The notes under the pieces are model-generated. The model ran no database searches and was not told the origin of the DNA. It worked only from the letters and a program-made list of their open reading frames with translations. Of a stretch of DNA of 64,000 bases, positions 19,132 to 26,925 are shown piece by piece (position 1 is the first letter of the stretch; each line of letters starts with the position of its first letter). The position numbers were made by a program, and so were the translations under genes. The stretch covers positions 310,001 through 374,000 of the forward strand of contig NZ_BMQA01000002.1 in the NCBI RefSeq assembly GCF_014647875.1, in the 5' to 3' direction. Source of the stretch: Streptomyces brasiliensis (GTDB lineage Bacteria; Actinomycetota; Actinomycetes; Streptomycetales; Streptomycetaceae).

Positions 19132-20115
19132 ATGGAGCAGAGGCATCTCGGCCGTACCGGCCTGCGCGTGTCCCGGATCGGACTCGGCACCCTCACCTGG
19201 GGCCGGGACACCGACGAACACGACGCCGCGGACATGCTGAAGGCGTTCTGGGAGGCGGGCGGGACCCTCGTCGACACGGCGGACGTGTACGGCGACGGAG
19301 AGGCCGAGTATCTGCTCGGACAGCTCATAGAGGGGCTGGTGCCGCGCCGGGACCTGGTCATCTCGACGAAGGCGGGCAGCGTCCCCGACCCCGACCGCCG
19401 CTTCAACGGCTCGCGCGGCCATCTCCTCGCCGCCCTCGACGCCTCCCTCGCCCGCCTCGGCACGGACCACGTCGACATCTGGCACATCCACGCCTTCGAC
19501 CCGGACACCCCGCTGGAGGAGACGCTCCAGGCCCTCGACCTCGCCGTCACCAGCGGCCGCGCACGCTACGCCGGCGTCTCCAATTTCTGCGGCTGGCAGC
19601 TCGCCAAGGCAGCGACCTGGCAGCTCGCGGCCCCGGGCACACGCACCCGGCTGGCCAGCACGCAGATGGAGTACTCACTGCTCCAGCGCGGAGTCGAGCG
19701 CGAGGTGCTGCCGGCCGCCCTGGACCTGGGCGTCGGCCTGCTCCCCTCCTCGCCGCTCGGCCGGGGTGTCCTGACCGGCAAGTACCGCCACGGCACGCCC
19801 ACGGACTCACGGGGCGGCTCGGAACACCTCGCGCCGTTCGTCGCGCCGTATCTCGACGACACCGCGAGCCACATCGTGGACGCGGTGACGACGGCCGCGG
19901 ACGGACTGGCGGTGACCCCGCTCCAGGTCGCCCTCGCCTGGATCCGGGACCGCCCCGGCGTCGCCGCGCCGATCATCGGCGCGCGCAACGCACAGCAGCT
20001 CACGGCGGCGTTGTCAGTGGAGGCGCTTAGTCTTCCTGACGAGATCTGCAGAGCCCTCGACGACGTGTCGGCGCCCCTGCACCGCTATCCCGATCACGAC
20101 TGGAGCACGCTGTGA
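19132..20115 (+). CDS. Aldo/keto reductase
   Basis: A 327-aa NADPH-dependent TIM-barrel oxidoreductase. It starts EQRHLGRTGLRVSRIGLGT. The catalytic set is Asp/Tyr in VDTADVYGDGEAE (about 54-66), Lys in ISTKAGS (about 80-86) and His in VDIWHIHAFD (about 118-127). The C-terminal cofactor motif is APIIGARNAQQL. Substrate unknown. Its stop overlaps the GTG start of the next gene (GTGA), so the two are translationally coupled. Confidence 0.9.
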   Translation: MEQRHLGRTGLRVSRIGLGTLTWGRDTDEHDAADMLKAFWEAGGTLVDTADVYGDGEAEYLLGQLIEGLVPRRDLVISTKAGSVPDPDRRFNGSRGHLLAALDASLARLGTDHVDIWHIHAFDPDTPLEETLQALDLAVTSGRARYAGVSNFCGWQLAKAATWQLAAPGTRTRLASTQMEYSLLQRGVEREVLPAALDLGVGLLPSSPLGRGVLTGKYRHGTPTDSRGGSEHLAPFVAPYLDDTASHIVDAVTTAADGLAVTPLQVALAWIRDRPGVAAPIIGARNAQQLTAALSVEALSLPDEICRALDDVSAPLHRYPDHDWSTL

Positions 20116-22277
20116 GCACGGACCCGGAGACCACGGAGGAAGCCCAGCCGGGGACCCCGGACGCCCGCCCGCAGGACGCGGCGTCCGAGACCGGCACGCA
20201 GACCGGTGCGGGAGACGAGGCCGGCGCCGATACCCCGGCCCAGCAGTCCGAGGCGGAGGCCGAACTCGCGGCCCAGCGCGTCGAGCGGGAGCGGATCGAG
20301 CGGCGCAAGGCCGAGAAGACCGGGCCGATCGAGAGCGGCGGCAAGCTCAGCGGCACGGCGGCCGACCTGCTCGCGGCCGTGCGGGCGGTGGAGAGCGGCG
20401 AGAAGCCTGTCGCGACCGGCTTCGCCGGGCCCGCGCCCGCCCCGCGCAGACCGGCCGCTCCCGAACCCACCCGCCGACCGCAGCCCGCCCCGGCCGCCGC
20501 GCCCACCGCCCCGGCGACGGAGTCCGTGGACGCCGTACGGCGTGTGCTGGCCGACGGCGGCGCCCCCGACACCTTCGCCGCCCAGGTCGCCGCGGTCCTC
20601 GGTGAGGGTGCGGACACCCTGCTGCGGGAGGACCCCTGGCAGCTGCTGCGGGTCACCGGCGTACGGCCGGAGCAGGCGGACGGATTCGCACGGGCGCTGC
20701 TCGGCGCCGGGTGCGGCCCGGACGACCAGCGCCGGGGCCGCGCGACGACCGTCTGGCTGCTCGAGCAGGCGGCGCTGGCCGGGCACACGGCACTGGAGAT
20801 GCCCGCGCTGGAGGCGGCGCTCGCGCAGCGCGGCGTGCCGGATGCCGAGGCGGCAGTGCAGGGCACGATCGCGGAGGGCGAGGCCCTGGTGTTCCAGGAC
20901 GCCCTGGAGGAGCCCGGCGCCCCGGCCCGGCCGCGGGAGTCCGCACAGGACACGGAAGAGGGCGAAGAAGGCGACGGGGAACGTCCCGTGCGCGTCCTCG
21001 TCGGCCTGGAGCGGTACGCCCTGGCCGAGGAGATTCTCGCCGACGGTCTGGCCCGGCTGCTCAACTCCCTGCCGAAGGAAGGCTCTCAGCCCTGGGAGTC
21101 GGCCGCCGCGTCGGCGTCCGGCGGCTCGGCCGAGCTGGTACGGACGGTCGCCGGTCACGGGCTCGTGCTGCACACCGGCGGCCAGGCTGCCCGCGCCGAA
21201 CCGGCCGCCCTGCTCATGGCGGCGCGTACGGCGGGACTGCGCGCCTTCGCCGCCTGCCACACCCCCGACGGACGGCGGCGGTTCGCCGCGCTGCTCGGCG
21301 CGGACGAGGACGAGAGTGCGGAGTCCGTCGTCACGGTCGCGGGTCTGCTCGCCGGCACCGAGGGGCCCGGACGGGACGCCGAGGGCGCGCTGGACCTCGA
21401 TCTCCTGGTCGTCCTCGACGCGCCACTGCTCGACGTGGAGAACGCGGCGATGGTCGTCGAGTCGCTGCCCGACGGGGCCCGGCTGGTGCTCGCCGGAGAC
21501 CCGGTGGTGCTGTGGTCGACCGGGCCGGGGCGGGTCTTCGCCGACCTGCTCGCGGCGCGCGCGTGCCCGCAGATCGCCTCCCGCGTCCCCGACCCGGGTC
21601 CGCTCGGCGAACTGGTCTCGGGCATCGGCATCGGGGAGCTCGCCCAAGTGGAGGCGCCCGGCAAGGAGATCGTGATCGTGCCGGTGCGGGACGCGGGCGA
21701 GGCCGTGCACCGGACCGTGCAGTTGGTCGCGGACTCCGTGCCGCGGGCCATCGGCGTCCCGGCCGAGCAGACCGTGGTGATCACACCGGGCCACGGCGGA
21801 GCGGCGGGCACCCGCGCACTGAACGCCGCGCTCAAGGAGCGGCTCAACCCGGGACCGGGCCGCTTCGGCGGCTTCGACGCCGGAGACCGGATCGTGTACT
21901 CCCCCGCCCCGGGCCGTACGGTGCCCGGCCAGGTGGTCATGGCCGACGCCGAGGGGCTGCACCTGTCCTGCTCGGGCACGCCCGTGGTCGTACCGAAGGA
22001 GCGGGTGGAGCAGTCCGTGCGGCACGGGTGGGCGCTGACCGCGCACCAGGCGGGGGGCGACCGATGGCCCGCGGTGGTCGTGGTCCTGCCCGGCGACGCG
22101 GCACAGGCGCTCAGCCGGCCGTGGGTGTACACGGCGTTCAGCCGGGCCGACCGGCACCTCTCCGTGGTCCACGGGGTCGAACAGGCCCTGCCGAAGGCGG
22201 TTGCGGAGATCCCTCACAAGCCCCGCACGACCCGCCTGCCGGCACTGCTGAGAGCCCAGATCCCGCCGACGGGCTGA
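20112..22277 (+). CDS. RecD2-like helicase homologue with degenerate ATPase motifs
   Basis: A 721-aa protein. Residues 1-140 are a charged, low-complexity Glu/Ala/Pro-rich segment. About 145-290 resembles the RecD2 helix-hairpin-helix tandem (LLREDPWQLLRVTGVRPEQA). From about 340 the RecD helicase order is clear but the catalytic residues are changed. The Walker A position reads VLHTGGQAARAEPAALL with no GKT, Walker B reads LLVVLDAPLLD with no Asp-Glu, GDPDQLP is GDPVVLWSTGPG, and the C-terminal UvrD-type motif is ALTAHQAGGDRWPAVVV then VYTAFSRADRH. It probably keeps DNA- or protein-binding without helicase activity. Translationally coupled to the aldo/keto reductase. Confidence 0.75.
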   Translation: MSTDPETTEEAQPGTPDARPQDAASETGTQTGAGDEAGADTPAQQSEAEAELAAQRVERERIERRKAEKTGPIESGGKLSGTAADLLAAVRAVESGEKPVATGFAGPAPAPRRPAAPEPTRRPQPAPAAAPTAPATESVDAVRRVLADGGAPDTFAAQVAAVLGEGADTLLREDPWQLLRVTGVRPEQADGFARALLGAGCGPDDQRRGRATTVWLLEQAALAGHTALEMPALEAALAQRGVPDAEAAVQGTIAEGEALVFQDALEEPGAPARPRESAQDTEEGEEGDGERPVRVLVGLERYALAEEILADGLARLLNSLPKEGSQPWESAAASASGGSAELVRTVAGHGLVLHTGGQAARAEPAALLMAARTAGLRAFAACHTPDGRRRFAALLGADEDESAESVVTVAGLLAGTEGPGRDAEGALDLDLLVVLDAPLLDVENAAMVVESLPDGARLVLAGDPVVLWSTGPGRVFADLLAARACPQIASRVPDPGPLGELVSGIGIGELAQVEAPGKEIVIVPVRDAGEAVHRTVQLVADSVPRAIGVPAEQTVVITPGHGGAAGTRALNAALKERLNPGPGRFGGFDAGDRIVYSPAPGRTVPGQVVMADAEGLHLSCSGTPVVVPKERVEQSVRHGWALTAHQAGGDRWPAVVVVLPGDAAQALSRPWVYTAFSRADRHLSVVHGVEQALPKAVAEIPHKPRTTRLPALLRAQIPPTG

Positions 22278-22455
22278 CGCGTCCGCCTCGCCCGGTCGTC
22301 GCGCTCTACCGGCAGCGCGGACCGGGCGAGCCGCCATTCATCTCCGCCGGCCGGCGATCAGCCGTGGCGGCGGATCTGGGGTCCTCCACGCCCTTGGGGC
22401 TGTGGGGGGCGGTGCCGAACCGGCCCTGCCCCCGGCACCGTCGCCCATCCCGCTC

Positions 22456-23163
22456 TCAGCGATCCGCGTCCAGCGGCTCCAGGTCCTCGTCGCCGTCCAG
22501 GTCCAGCTCGTCCTCGAGGTCGTCGTCGTCCGACTCGTCCTCGATCTCGTCGTCCACCTCGTCGTCGAAGACCGAGCTGACGTCGAACCGGCAGACCACC
22601 CGCTGCGGATCGATCTGCTCGAAGGGCGCCTCCAGCCACTCCCCGGGTTCGGCCGGTTCGTCCGCGGCGGTCACCCAGAGCGTGGAGTCGCCCTCCTCCA
22701 GCCCGAACTCCTTGTGCCGGGAGGCGATCTCGTCCGGTTCGAACTCGCCGAAGAGGATCCCGAGCGCCCCGTGCACGGTGCCGGAGGCTTCCGTGCCGCC
22801 GCCGCTGTCGTAGTCCGCCGCCTCGACCCGCTGGGCCTGCGCCAGCAGCCGCTGGGGTTCCGCGACGGCGTAGTCGCGGCGGATCAGCACGCTGAGGGCG
22901 TTCGGCTCCTCGGGACCCGCGTACGGCGGCAACGAGTCCTCCGTGCCGGGGATCTCGAACGGCGTGACCTCGTCGTAGCGGTCGTAGAGCAGCTCGTCGT
23001 ACACCTCGGCGGCCGCGGCGAGCTGGTTGAACGCCTCGTAGACGGCCGGGTCGTCCTCCCCCGACCTGCGTTCGACCGCCGCGAGATGGCGGTCGAGCGC
23101 GGTCTTGACCGCCTCGGCGGCGGCGCGTACCTCGGCAGCGGTGGGCTGCGCAGCATCAGACAT
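22456..23163 (-). CDS. Conserved hypothetical with acidic C-terminus
   Basis: A 235-aa soluble protein of a Streptomyces-conserved family I cannot assign a function. The N-terminal half is helical (EVRAAAEAVKTALDRHLAAV). A middle portion includes YDELLYDRYDEVTPFEIPG and LSVLIRRDYAV. The last 40 residues are almost all Asp/Glu. No membrane segment or signal. Divergent from the DUF5703 gene, 47 bp away, and convergent with the RecD-like gene. Confidence 0.7.
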   Translation of the reverse strand: MSDAAQPTAAEVRAAAEAVKTALDRHLAAVERRSGEDDPAVYEAFNQLAAAAEVYDELLYDRYDEVTPFEIPGTEDSLPPYAGPEEPNALSVLIRRDYAVAEPQRLLAQAQRVEAADYDSGGGTEASGTVHGALGILFGEFEPDEIASRHKEFGLEEGDSTLWVTAADEPAEPGEWLEAPFEQIDPQRVVCRFDVSSVFDDEVDDEIEDESDDDDLEDELDLDGDEDLEPLDADR

Positions 23164-23210
23164 AGTGCAGACGCTATCCGTACCGGGCACCAGCCCGCAC
23201 AATAGATGCG

Positions 23211-23399
23211 ATGCCGGAATACGAATTTGTCGACGTGTATGTGCCTCGCGGGGTCTCCCGCAAGGACGCCACGCGTCTGCTGACGGACCATGCCGAGTAC
23301 GGACACTGGGAGTTGGACCGACTGAGCCTGCTGCACGACGGCAGCCGCAGGGTGCGGTTGCGCCGGCGAATCATCCGCCAGGTGCGTGCCACGTGGTGA
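23211..23399 (+). CDS. DUF5703 family small protein
   Basis: A 62-aa conserved actinobacterial protein, MPEYEFVDVYVPRGVSRKDA followed by HAEYGHWELDRL and a basic C-terminus RLRRRIIRQVRATW. Function unknown. Its length, conserved start and position in the chaplin neighbourhood support it as a real gene. Followed by a strong hairpin shared with the convergent chaplin gene. Confidence 0.75.
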   Translation: MPEYEFVDVYVPRGVSRKDATRLLTDHAEYGHWELDRLSLLHDGSRRVRLRRRIIRQVRATW

Positions 23400-23420
23400 G
23401 ACAGGCCGTCTGAGCGGAAG

Positions 23421-23442
23421 GGGCCCCGCACTCGCGGGGCCC
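23421..23442. terminator. Bidirectional terminator
   Basis: gggccccgc / gcggggccc is a perfect 9-bp stem with an actc loop between the convergent DUF5703 and long chaplin genes. Confidence 0.8.
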
Positions 23443-23467
23443 GCTCCGTCTCGGTCACACGCGGGTG

Positions 23468-24442
23468 CTACGCCGAGGCGCGCGCCTTGCGGTAGAGCAG
23501 CGTGCCCGCGAGCAGTGTCCCTGCGCCCACCGGGAGCACGAGGCCGAGCGGCAGGTCACCGCCGGTGTGGGCGAGCTGCGCGTTCGGCTGGGACTGAGTG
23601 ACGTAGCTGCTGCTCTGCGCGCCCGTGCCCGGAGTGCCGCCACTGTGTCCGCTCGGGCCGGGCGGAGTGTCCGGCGTACCGGGGTGGGCGGGCGTCCCCG
23701 GATGTCCGGGGTTGCCCGGCTGTTCCGGCGTCCCGGGCGGCGTCGTACCGTGCCCACCGCCGGGCGGCTGAGTCGGATGGTGGCAACCGCACCCGTGCCC
23801 TCCGCCCCCATGGCCACCGCCGTTGGCGCATCCGCCGCCCACCGCGGCGTTGCCGATCCCGATGAGGTCGACGCTGTTGCCGCACACGTTCACCGGAACG
23901 TCGACCGGCACCTGGACGCTGTTGCCGGAACCGACGCCCGGCGAACCACCCGAGTGCCCGACGGCGTGCGAGCCACCGTGGCCGCCCTGCCCCCCGGAAG
24001 AAGAGCCACCGCGATTGCCGCACGCGTTGCCCACCGCCGGGTTGAGCAGCCCGACGACGTTCACGGTGTTGCCGCACACGTTCACCGGAACATGCACCGG
24101 CACCTGGACGCTGTTGCCGGAACCGACGCCCGGCGAACCACCCGAGTGCCCGACGGCGTGCGAGCCACCGTGGCCGCCCTGCCCCCCGGAAGAAGAGCCA
24201 CCGCGATTGCCGCACGCGTTGCCCACCGCCGGGTTGAGCAGCCCGACGACGTTCACGGTGTTGCCGCACACGTTCACCGGAACATGCACCGGCACCTGCA
24301 CCGTGTTGCCGGACAGCACGCCGGGCGAGTCGGCGGCGGTGCCGTTCGCGCCCGAGTCGGCGTGCGCGTAGCCGCTTGCGGCGGCGAGCACGCCGGTCGC
24401 CGCGGCCATGGTCATGAGGCCCTTGCGGGCGCCCTGTCGCAT
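23468..24442 (-). CDS. chpC: Long chaplin with three chaplin domains and sortase signal
   Basis: A 324-aa cell-wall-anchored amyloid-type surface protein for aerial growth. It has a Sec signal (about 1-29) and three chaplin domains, each with the two-cysteine VPVNVCGN...GNACGN pattern (the third ends GGGCAN). These are separated by Gly/Ser/His linkers, then a Pro/Gly/Thr-rich stalk (about 205-285), the sortase motif LAHTG at 290-294, a hydrophobic helix and a basic tail. Known S. coelicolor long chaplins have two chaplin domains; here domains 1 and 2 are nearly identical through a 192-bp duplication. GGGGGA lies upstream of the ATG. It lies next to chpH as in SCO1674-SCO1675. Confidence 0.93.
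   Translation of the reverse strand: MRQGARKGLMTMAAATGVLAAASGYAHADSGANGTAADSPGVLSGNTVQVPVHVPVNVCGNTVNVVGLLNPAVGNACGNRGGSSSGGQGGHGGSHAVGHSGGSPGVGSGNSVQVPVHVPVNVCGNTVNVVGLLNPAVGNACGNRGGSSSGGQGGHGGSHAVGHSGGSPGVGSGNSVQVPVDVPVNVCGNSVDLIGIGNAAVGGGCANGGGHGGGGHGCGCHHPTQPPGGGHGTTPPGTPEQPGNPGHPGTPAHPGTPDTPPGPSGHSGGTPGTGAQSSSYVTQSQPNAQLAHTGGDLPLGLVLPVGAGTLLAGTLLYRKARASA
23904..24299. repeat. 192-bp tandem duplication inside chpC
   Basis: About 23904-24107 and 24096-24299 are the same sequence read with a 192-bp (64-codon) offset. The match ends at the aacgtcgac/aacatgcac difference on one side and ctgga/ctgca on the other. It creates an extra chaplin domain plus its linker. Confidence 0.9.
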
Positions 24443-24586
24443 CACTGAAATCCCCCCTGCCTCTGGATCCTGCAGATCCTGCTCTGCGAATTTCTCGCGC
24501 CATGGGCGCGGTACGCGCTGTGCACGCAATACGCGCCGTGGGCGCGACAAGTCCGGCCGGCACAAACCCGGTCGGGACAAAAGCCG

Positions 24587-24625
24587 GTCGGCTCCGGAGC
24601 GCATGGCGCGCACTCCGGAGCCGAC
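24587..24625 (-). terminator. Terminator after chpH
   Basis: gtcggctccggag and ctccggagccgac form a perfect 13-bp stem with a 13-base loop, 28 bp past the chpH stop on the minus strand. It separates chpH from the long chaplin gene, so each has its own transcript. Confidence 0.75.
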
Positions 24626-24652
24626 GGGAAGTCGCTCCTCAGGGAGCCGACG

Positions 24653-24886
24653 TCACTTGTTCACGCAGGAGTTGCCGAAGGCGGGGTTCAGCAGCCCGAT
24701 CACCGAGATCGTGTTGCCGCAGACGTTCACCGGGACGTGCACGGGAACCTGGATGACGTTGCCGGAAGCGACGCCCGGGGAGTGCACGGCGGCACCCTGA
24801 GCACCGGAGTCGGCGACGGCGAGGCCCGCGCCCGCGAGAACCAGACCACCAGTGGCAGCCGCGGCGGCGACGACCTTCTTGATCAT
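24653..24886 (-). CDS. chpH: Short chaplin (ChpH-type)
   Basis: A 77-aa secreted chaplin that assembles into amyloid fibrils and makes aerial structures hydrophobic. It has a signal peptide (MIKKVVAAAAATGGLVLAGA, cut near ADSGA), then one chaplin domain with IQVPVHVPVNVCGNT and NPAFGNSCVNK, whose two cysteines are in the conserved positions. No sortase signal, so it is released. An excellent AAGGAGG lies 6 bases before the ATG, fitting high expression. chpH is a core chaplin of all streptomycetes as I recall. Confidence 0.95.
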   Translation of the reverse strand: MIKKVVAAAAATGGLVLAGAGLAVADSGAQGAAVHSPGVASGNVIQVPVHVPVNVCGNTISVIGLLNPAFGNSCVNK

Positions 24887-25042
24887 TATTCCTCCTTGTT
24901 GGCAATGCGACCCCAAGTAGCGGATCGCATCACGAGTAACGAGGAGGGAGTAATGGAGCTACGAGCTTATCGTCGCATTCACCCTTATCGGTAAGGTCCG
25001 CACAGGCGGCCGATTAGTGGTGTGTCGTTTCTGCGGGCGAAT

Positions 25043-26368
25043 TCAGGACGCGTCGATGAACCGGTCGAGCACACGCACGCCGAACTTGAGCCCGTCCACC
25101 GGCACCCGCTCGTCGACGCCGTGGAACATGCCGGCGAAGTCCAGCTCGGGCGGAAGCTTGAGCGGCGCGAAGCCGAAGCCCCGGATCCCCAGGTCGTCGA
25201 AGGACTTGGCGTCCGTGCCACCGGAGAGCATGTAGGGGATCGCCTTGGCGGCCGGGTCCTCGGCGACGAGCGCGGCCTGCATGGCCTCGACGAGCGCCCC
25301 GTCGAAGGTGGTCTCTACGGCCTTGTCGGAGTGCACGTCCGCGCGCTTCACGTTCGGCCCGAGGAGCTTGTCGAGGTCGGTGAGGAACTCCTCCTCGAAG
25401 CCGGGCAGGAACCGCCCGTCGATGTGCGCGGTGGCTTCGCCCGGGATCACGTTGACCTTGTAGCCGGCGTTCAGCTGGGTGGGGTTGGCCGTGTTGCTGA
25501 GGGTCGCGCCGATCAGCTTGGCGATGCCGCCGAGCCTGGCGAGCGTGGATTCCATGTCCTCCGGGTCCAGCTCGGTGCCGAGCGCGTCGCCGAGCTCGTC
25601 GAGGAAGGCCCGGGTGGTCTTGGTGACCCGTACCGGGAACTTGTGCCGTCCGACCCGCGCGACCGCCTCCGACAGCTCGGTGATCGCGTTGTCCCGGTGG
25701 ATCATCGAGCCGTGCCCGGCCGTACCGGCCACGGTCAGCTTCATCCAGTGCATGCCCTTCTCGGCCGTCTGGATCAGATAGAGCCGCCGCTGCTCGCTGA
25801 CGGTGAACGAGAACCCGCCGACTTCGCTGATGGCCTCGGTGACGCCCTCGAACAGTTCGGGGTGGTGGTCGACCAGATACCGGGCGCCGAACGTGCCGCC
25901 CGCCTCCTCGTCGGCGAGGAAGGCCACCACGACGTCGCGCGGGGGCCGCCGCCCGCTGCGCAGCCGGTCGCGCACGACGGCCAGCGTCATGGCGTCCATG
26001 TCCTTCATGTCGACGGCGCCGCGCCCCCACACGCACCCGTCCGTGACCTCGCCGGAGAACGGGTGATGGGTCCAGTCGCCGGCGTTCGCCGGTACGACGT
26101 CGAGGTGGCCGTGGATCAGCAGCGCGGGCCGGGACGGGTCCTCGCCCTCGATGCGGGCCACCGTGGAGGCGCGCCCCTGGTGCGACTCGAAGATCTCCGG
26201 TTCGAGCCCCACCTCGGCGAGCTTCCCGGCGACGTACTCGGCGGCCTCGCGCTCACCCGGGCCCGAGTGGTCGCCGTAGTTGCTGGTGTCGATCCGGATC
26301 AGCTCGCGGCAGAGGTCCACGACCTCGTCCTCGCCGGTGACGTTCCTAGTCGTGTCCGTCCCGCTCAC
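25043..26368 (-). CDS. M20/M25/M40 family metallopeptidase
   Basis: A 441-aa di-zinc hydrolase of the ArgE/DapE/CPG2 family. Motifs are HGHLDVVPA (first His/Asp pair), GRGAVDMKD (bridging Asp), LADEEAGG (catalytic Glu and metal Glu), DGRFLPG, and the C-terminal metal His in MFHGVDERVP. A dimerisation domain is inserted in the middle. Cytoplasmic, acting on peptides or N-acyl amino acids, exact substrate unknown. The GTG at 26368 has GGAGGAAG 4 bases upstream, so the longer in-frame extension is unlikely. Confidence 0.92.
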   Translation of the reverse strand: MSGTDTTRNVTGEDEVVDLCRELIRIDTSNYGDHSGPGEREAAEYVAGKLAEVGLEPEIFESHQGRASTVARIEGEDPSRPALLIHGHLDVVPANAGDWTHHPFSGEVTDGCVWGRGAVDMKDMDAMTLAVVRDRLRSGRRPPRDVVVAFLADEEAGGTFGARYLVDHHPELFEGVTEAISEVGGFSFTVSEQRRLYLIQTAEKGMHWMKLTVAGTAGHGSMIHRDNAITELSEAVARVGRHKFPVRVTKTTRAFLDELGDALGTELDPEDMESTLARLGGIAKLIGATLSNTANPTQLNAGYKVNVIPGEATAHIDGRFLPGFEEEFLTDLDKLLGPNVKRADVHSDKAVETTFDGALVEAMQAALVAEDPAAKAIPYMLSGGTDAKSFDDLGIRGFGFAPLKLPPELDFAGMFHGVDERVPVDGLKFGVRVLDRFIDAS

Positions 26369-26568
26369 GCTGCTTCCTCCCACTGTCACTGCTGGTGGTC
26401 CTTCCTCATCCTCCCCCTCCCCCCGCTCCGTCCCCAAGACCGGACCCGGCCCGTCACACGCCGTTCACGCGCGGGCGCAGCCGGGGACGGGGTGTGATCG
26501 GCCACCCCCGAAAGCCTGGTAATGTTTCCTTCGTCGCCGCGGGGGAAACCCCGCACGACAGACACCTT

Positions 26569-26653
26569 GTCCGGGTGGCGGAATGGCAGACGCGCTAGCT
26601 TGAGGTGCTAGTGCCCTTTATCGGGCGTGGGGGTTCAAGTCCCCCCTCGGACA
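26569..26653 (+). tRNA. tRNA-Leu (anticodon GAG)
   Basis: An 85-nt cloverleaf. The acceptor arms GTCCGGG and CTCGGAC pair, the D region is GGCGGAATGGCAGACGCG, and the anticodon loop CTTGAGG gives GAG. A class II long variable arm and GGGGGTTCAAGTCCCCC T-arm follow. The 3' CCA is not encoded, which is usual in Streptomyces. It is followed by an inverted repeat and a 270-bp gap before the Pls-like gene. No integrase or repeated tRNA end was seen nearby. Confidence 0.95.
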
Positions 26654-26661
26654 CTTGAGTC

Positions 26662-26697
26662 GGCGAGGGCCGTGACCGGAAGGTCGCGGCCCTCGCC
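26662..26697 (+). terminator. Terminator after tRNA-Leu
   Basis: ggcgagggccgtgacc and ggtcgcggccctcgcc form a 16-bp stem with one G-T type mismatch and a ggaa loop, 8 bp after the tRNA end. Confidence 0.75.
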
Positions 26698-26788
26698 CGT
26701 TGTTGTGGGCCATCTCTCCTCCGGTGTGAAGATCACCAGGTCACGGACGTGCGGCCGGCCCGCCGGGGCCCCCGAACGGCCTTGCCGA

Positions 26789-26818
26789 TTGGCTGACAGA
26801 ACGGGCGGGACCTAGCGT
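26789..26818 (+). promoter_or_regulatory. Possible promoter of the Pls-like operon
   Basis: TTGGCT and TAGCGT are separated by 18 bp, followed by an unusually AT-rich tactaaaatt. This lies 108 bp before the synthetase ATG. Seen by eye only; the sigma factor is unknown. Confidence 0.35.
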
Positions 26819-26925
26819 CGTACTAAAATTTCGGGCTTGTTACGGAGCCGGAGCGGACAACCCCAGGCAGACCTGCGGGCCCGCCGGCGCCCCGGAGGCT
26901 TCCGGGATCGAGACGCGAGGACCGG

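Noticed and set aside
23904..24299. Assembly error producing the chaplin duplication.
   Set aside because: Cannot be excluded from sequence alone, but the copies differ at both borders and the frame is kept, so it is reported as real with a check suggested.
26569..26653. tRNA-Leu as an attachment site for an integrative element carrying the Pls-like genes.
   Set aside because: No integrase was seen and no repeat of the tRNA 3' end was found downstream, so insertion at the tRNA is unsupported, though the location remains suggestive.
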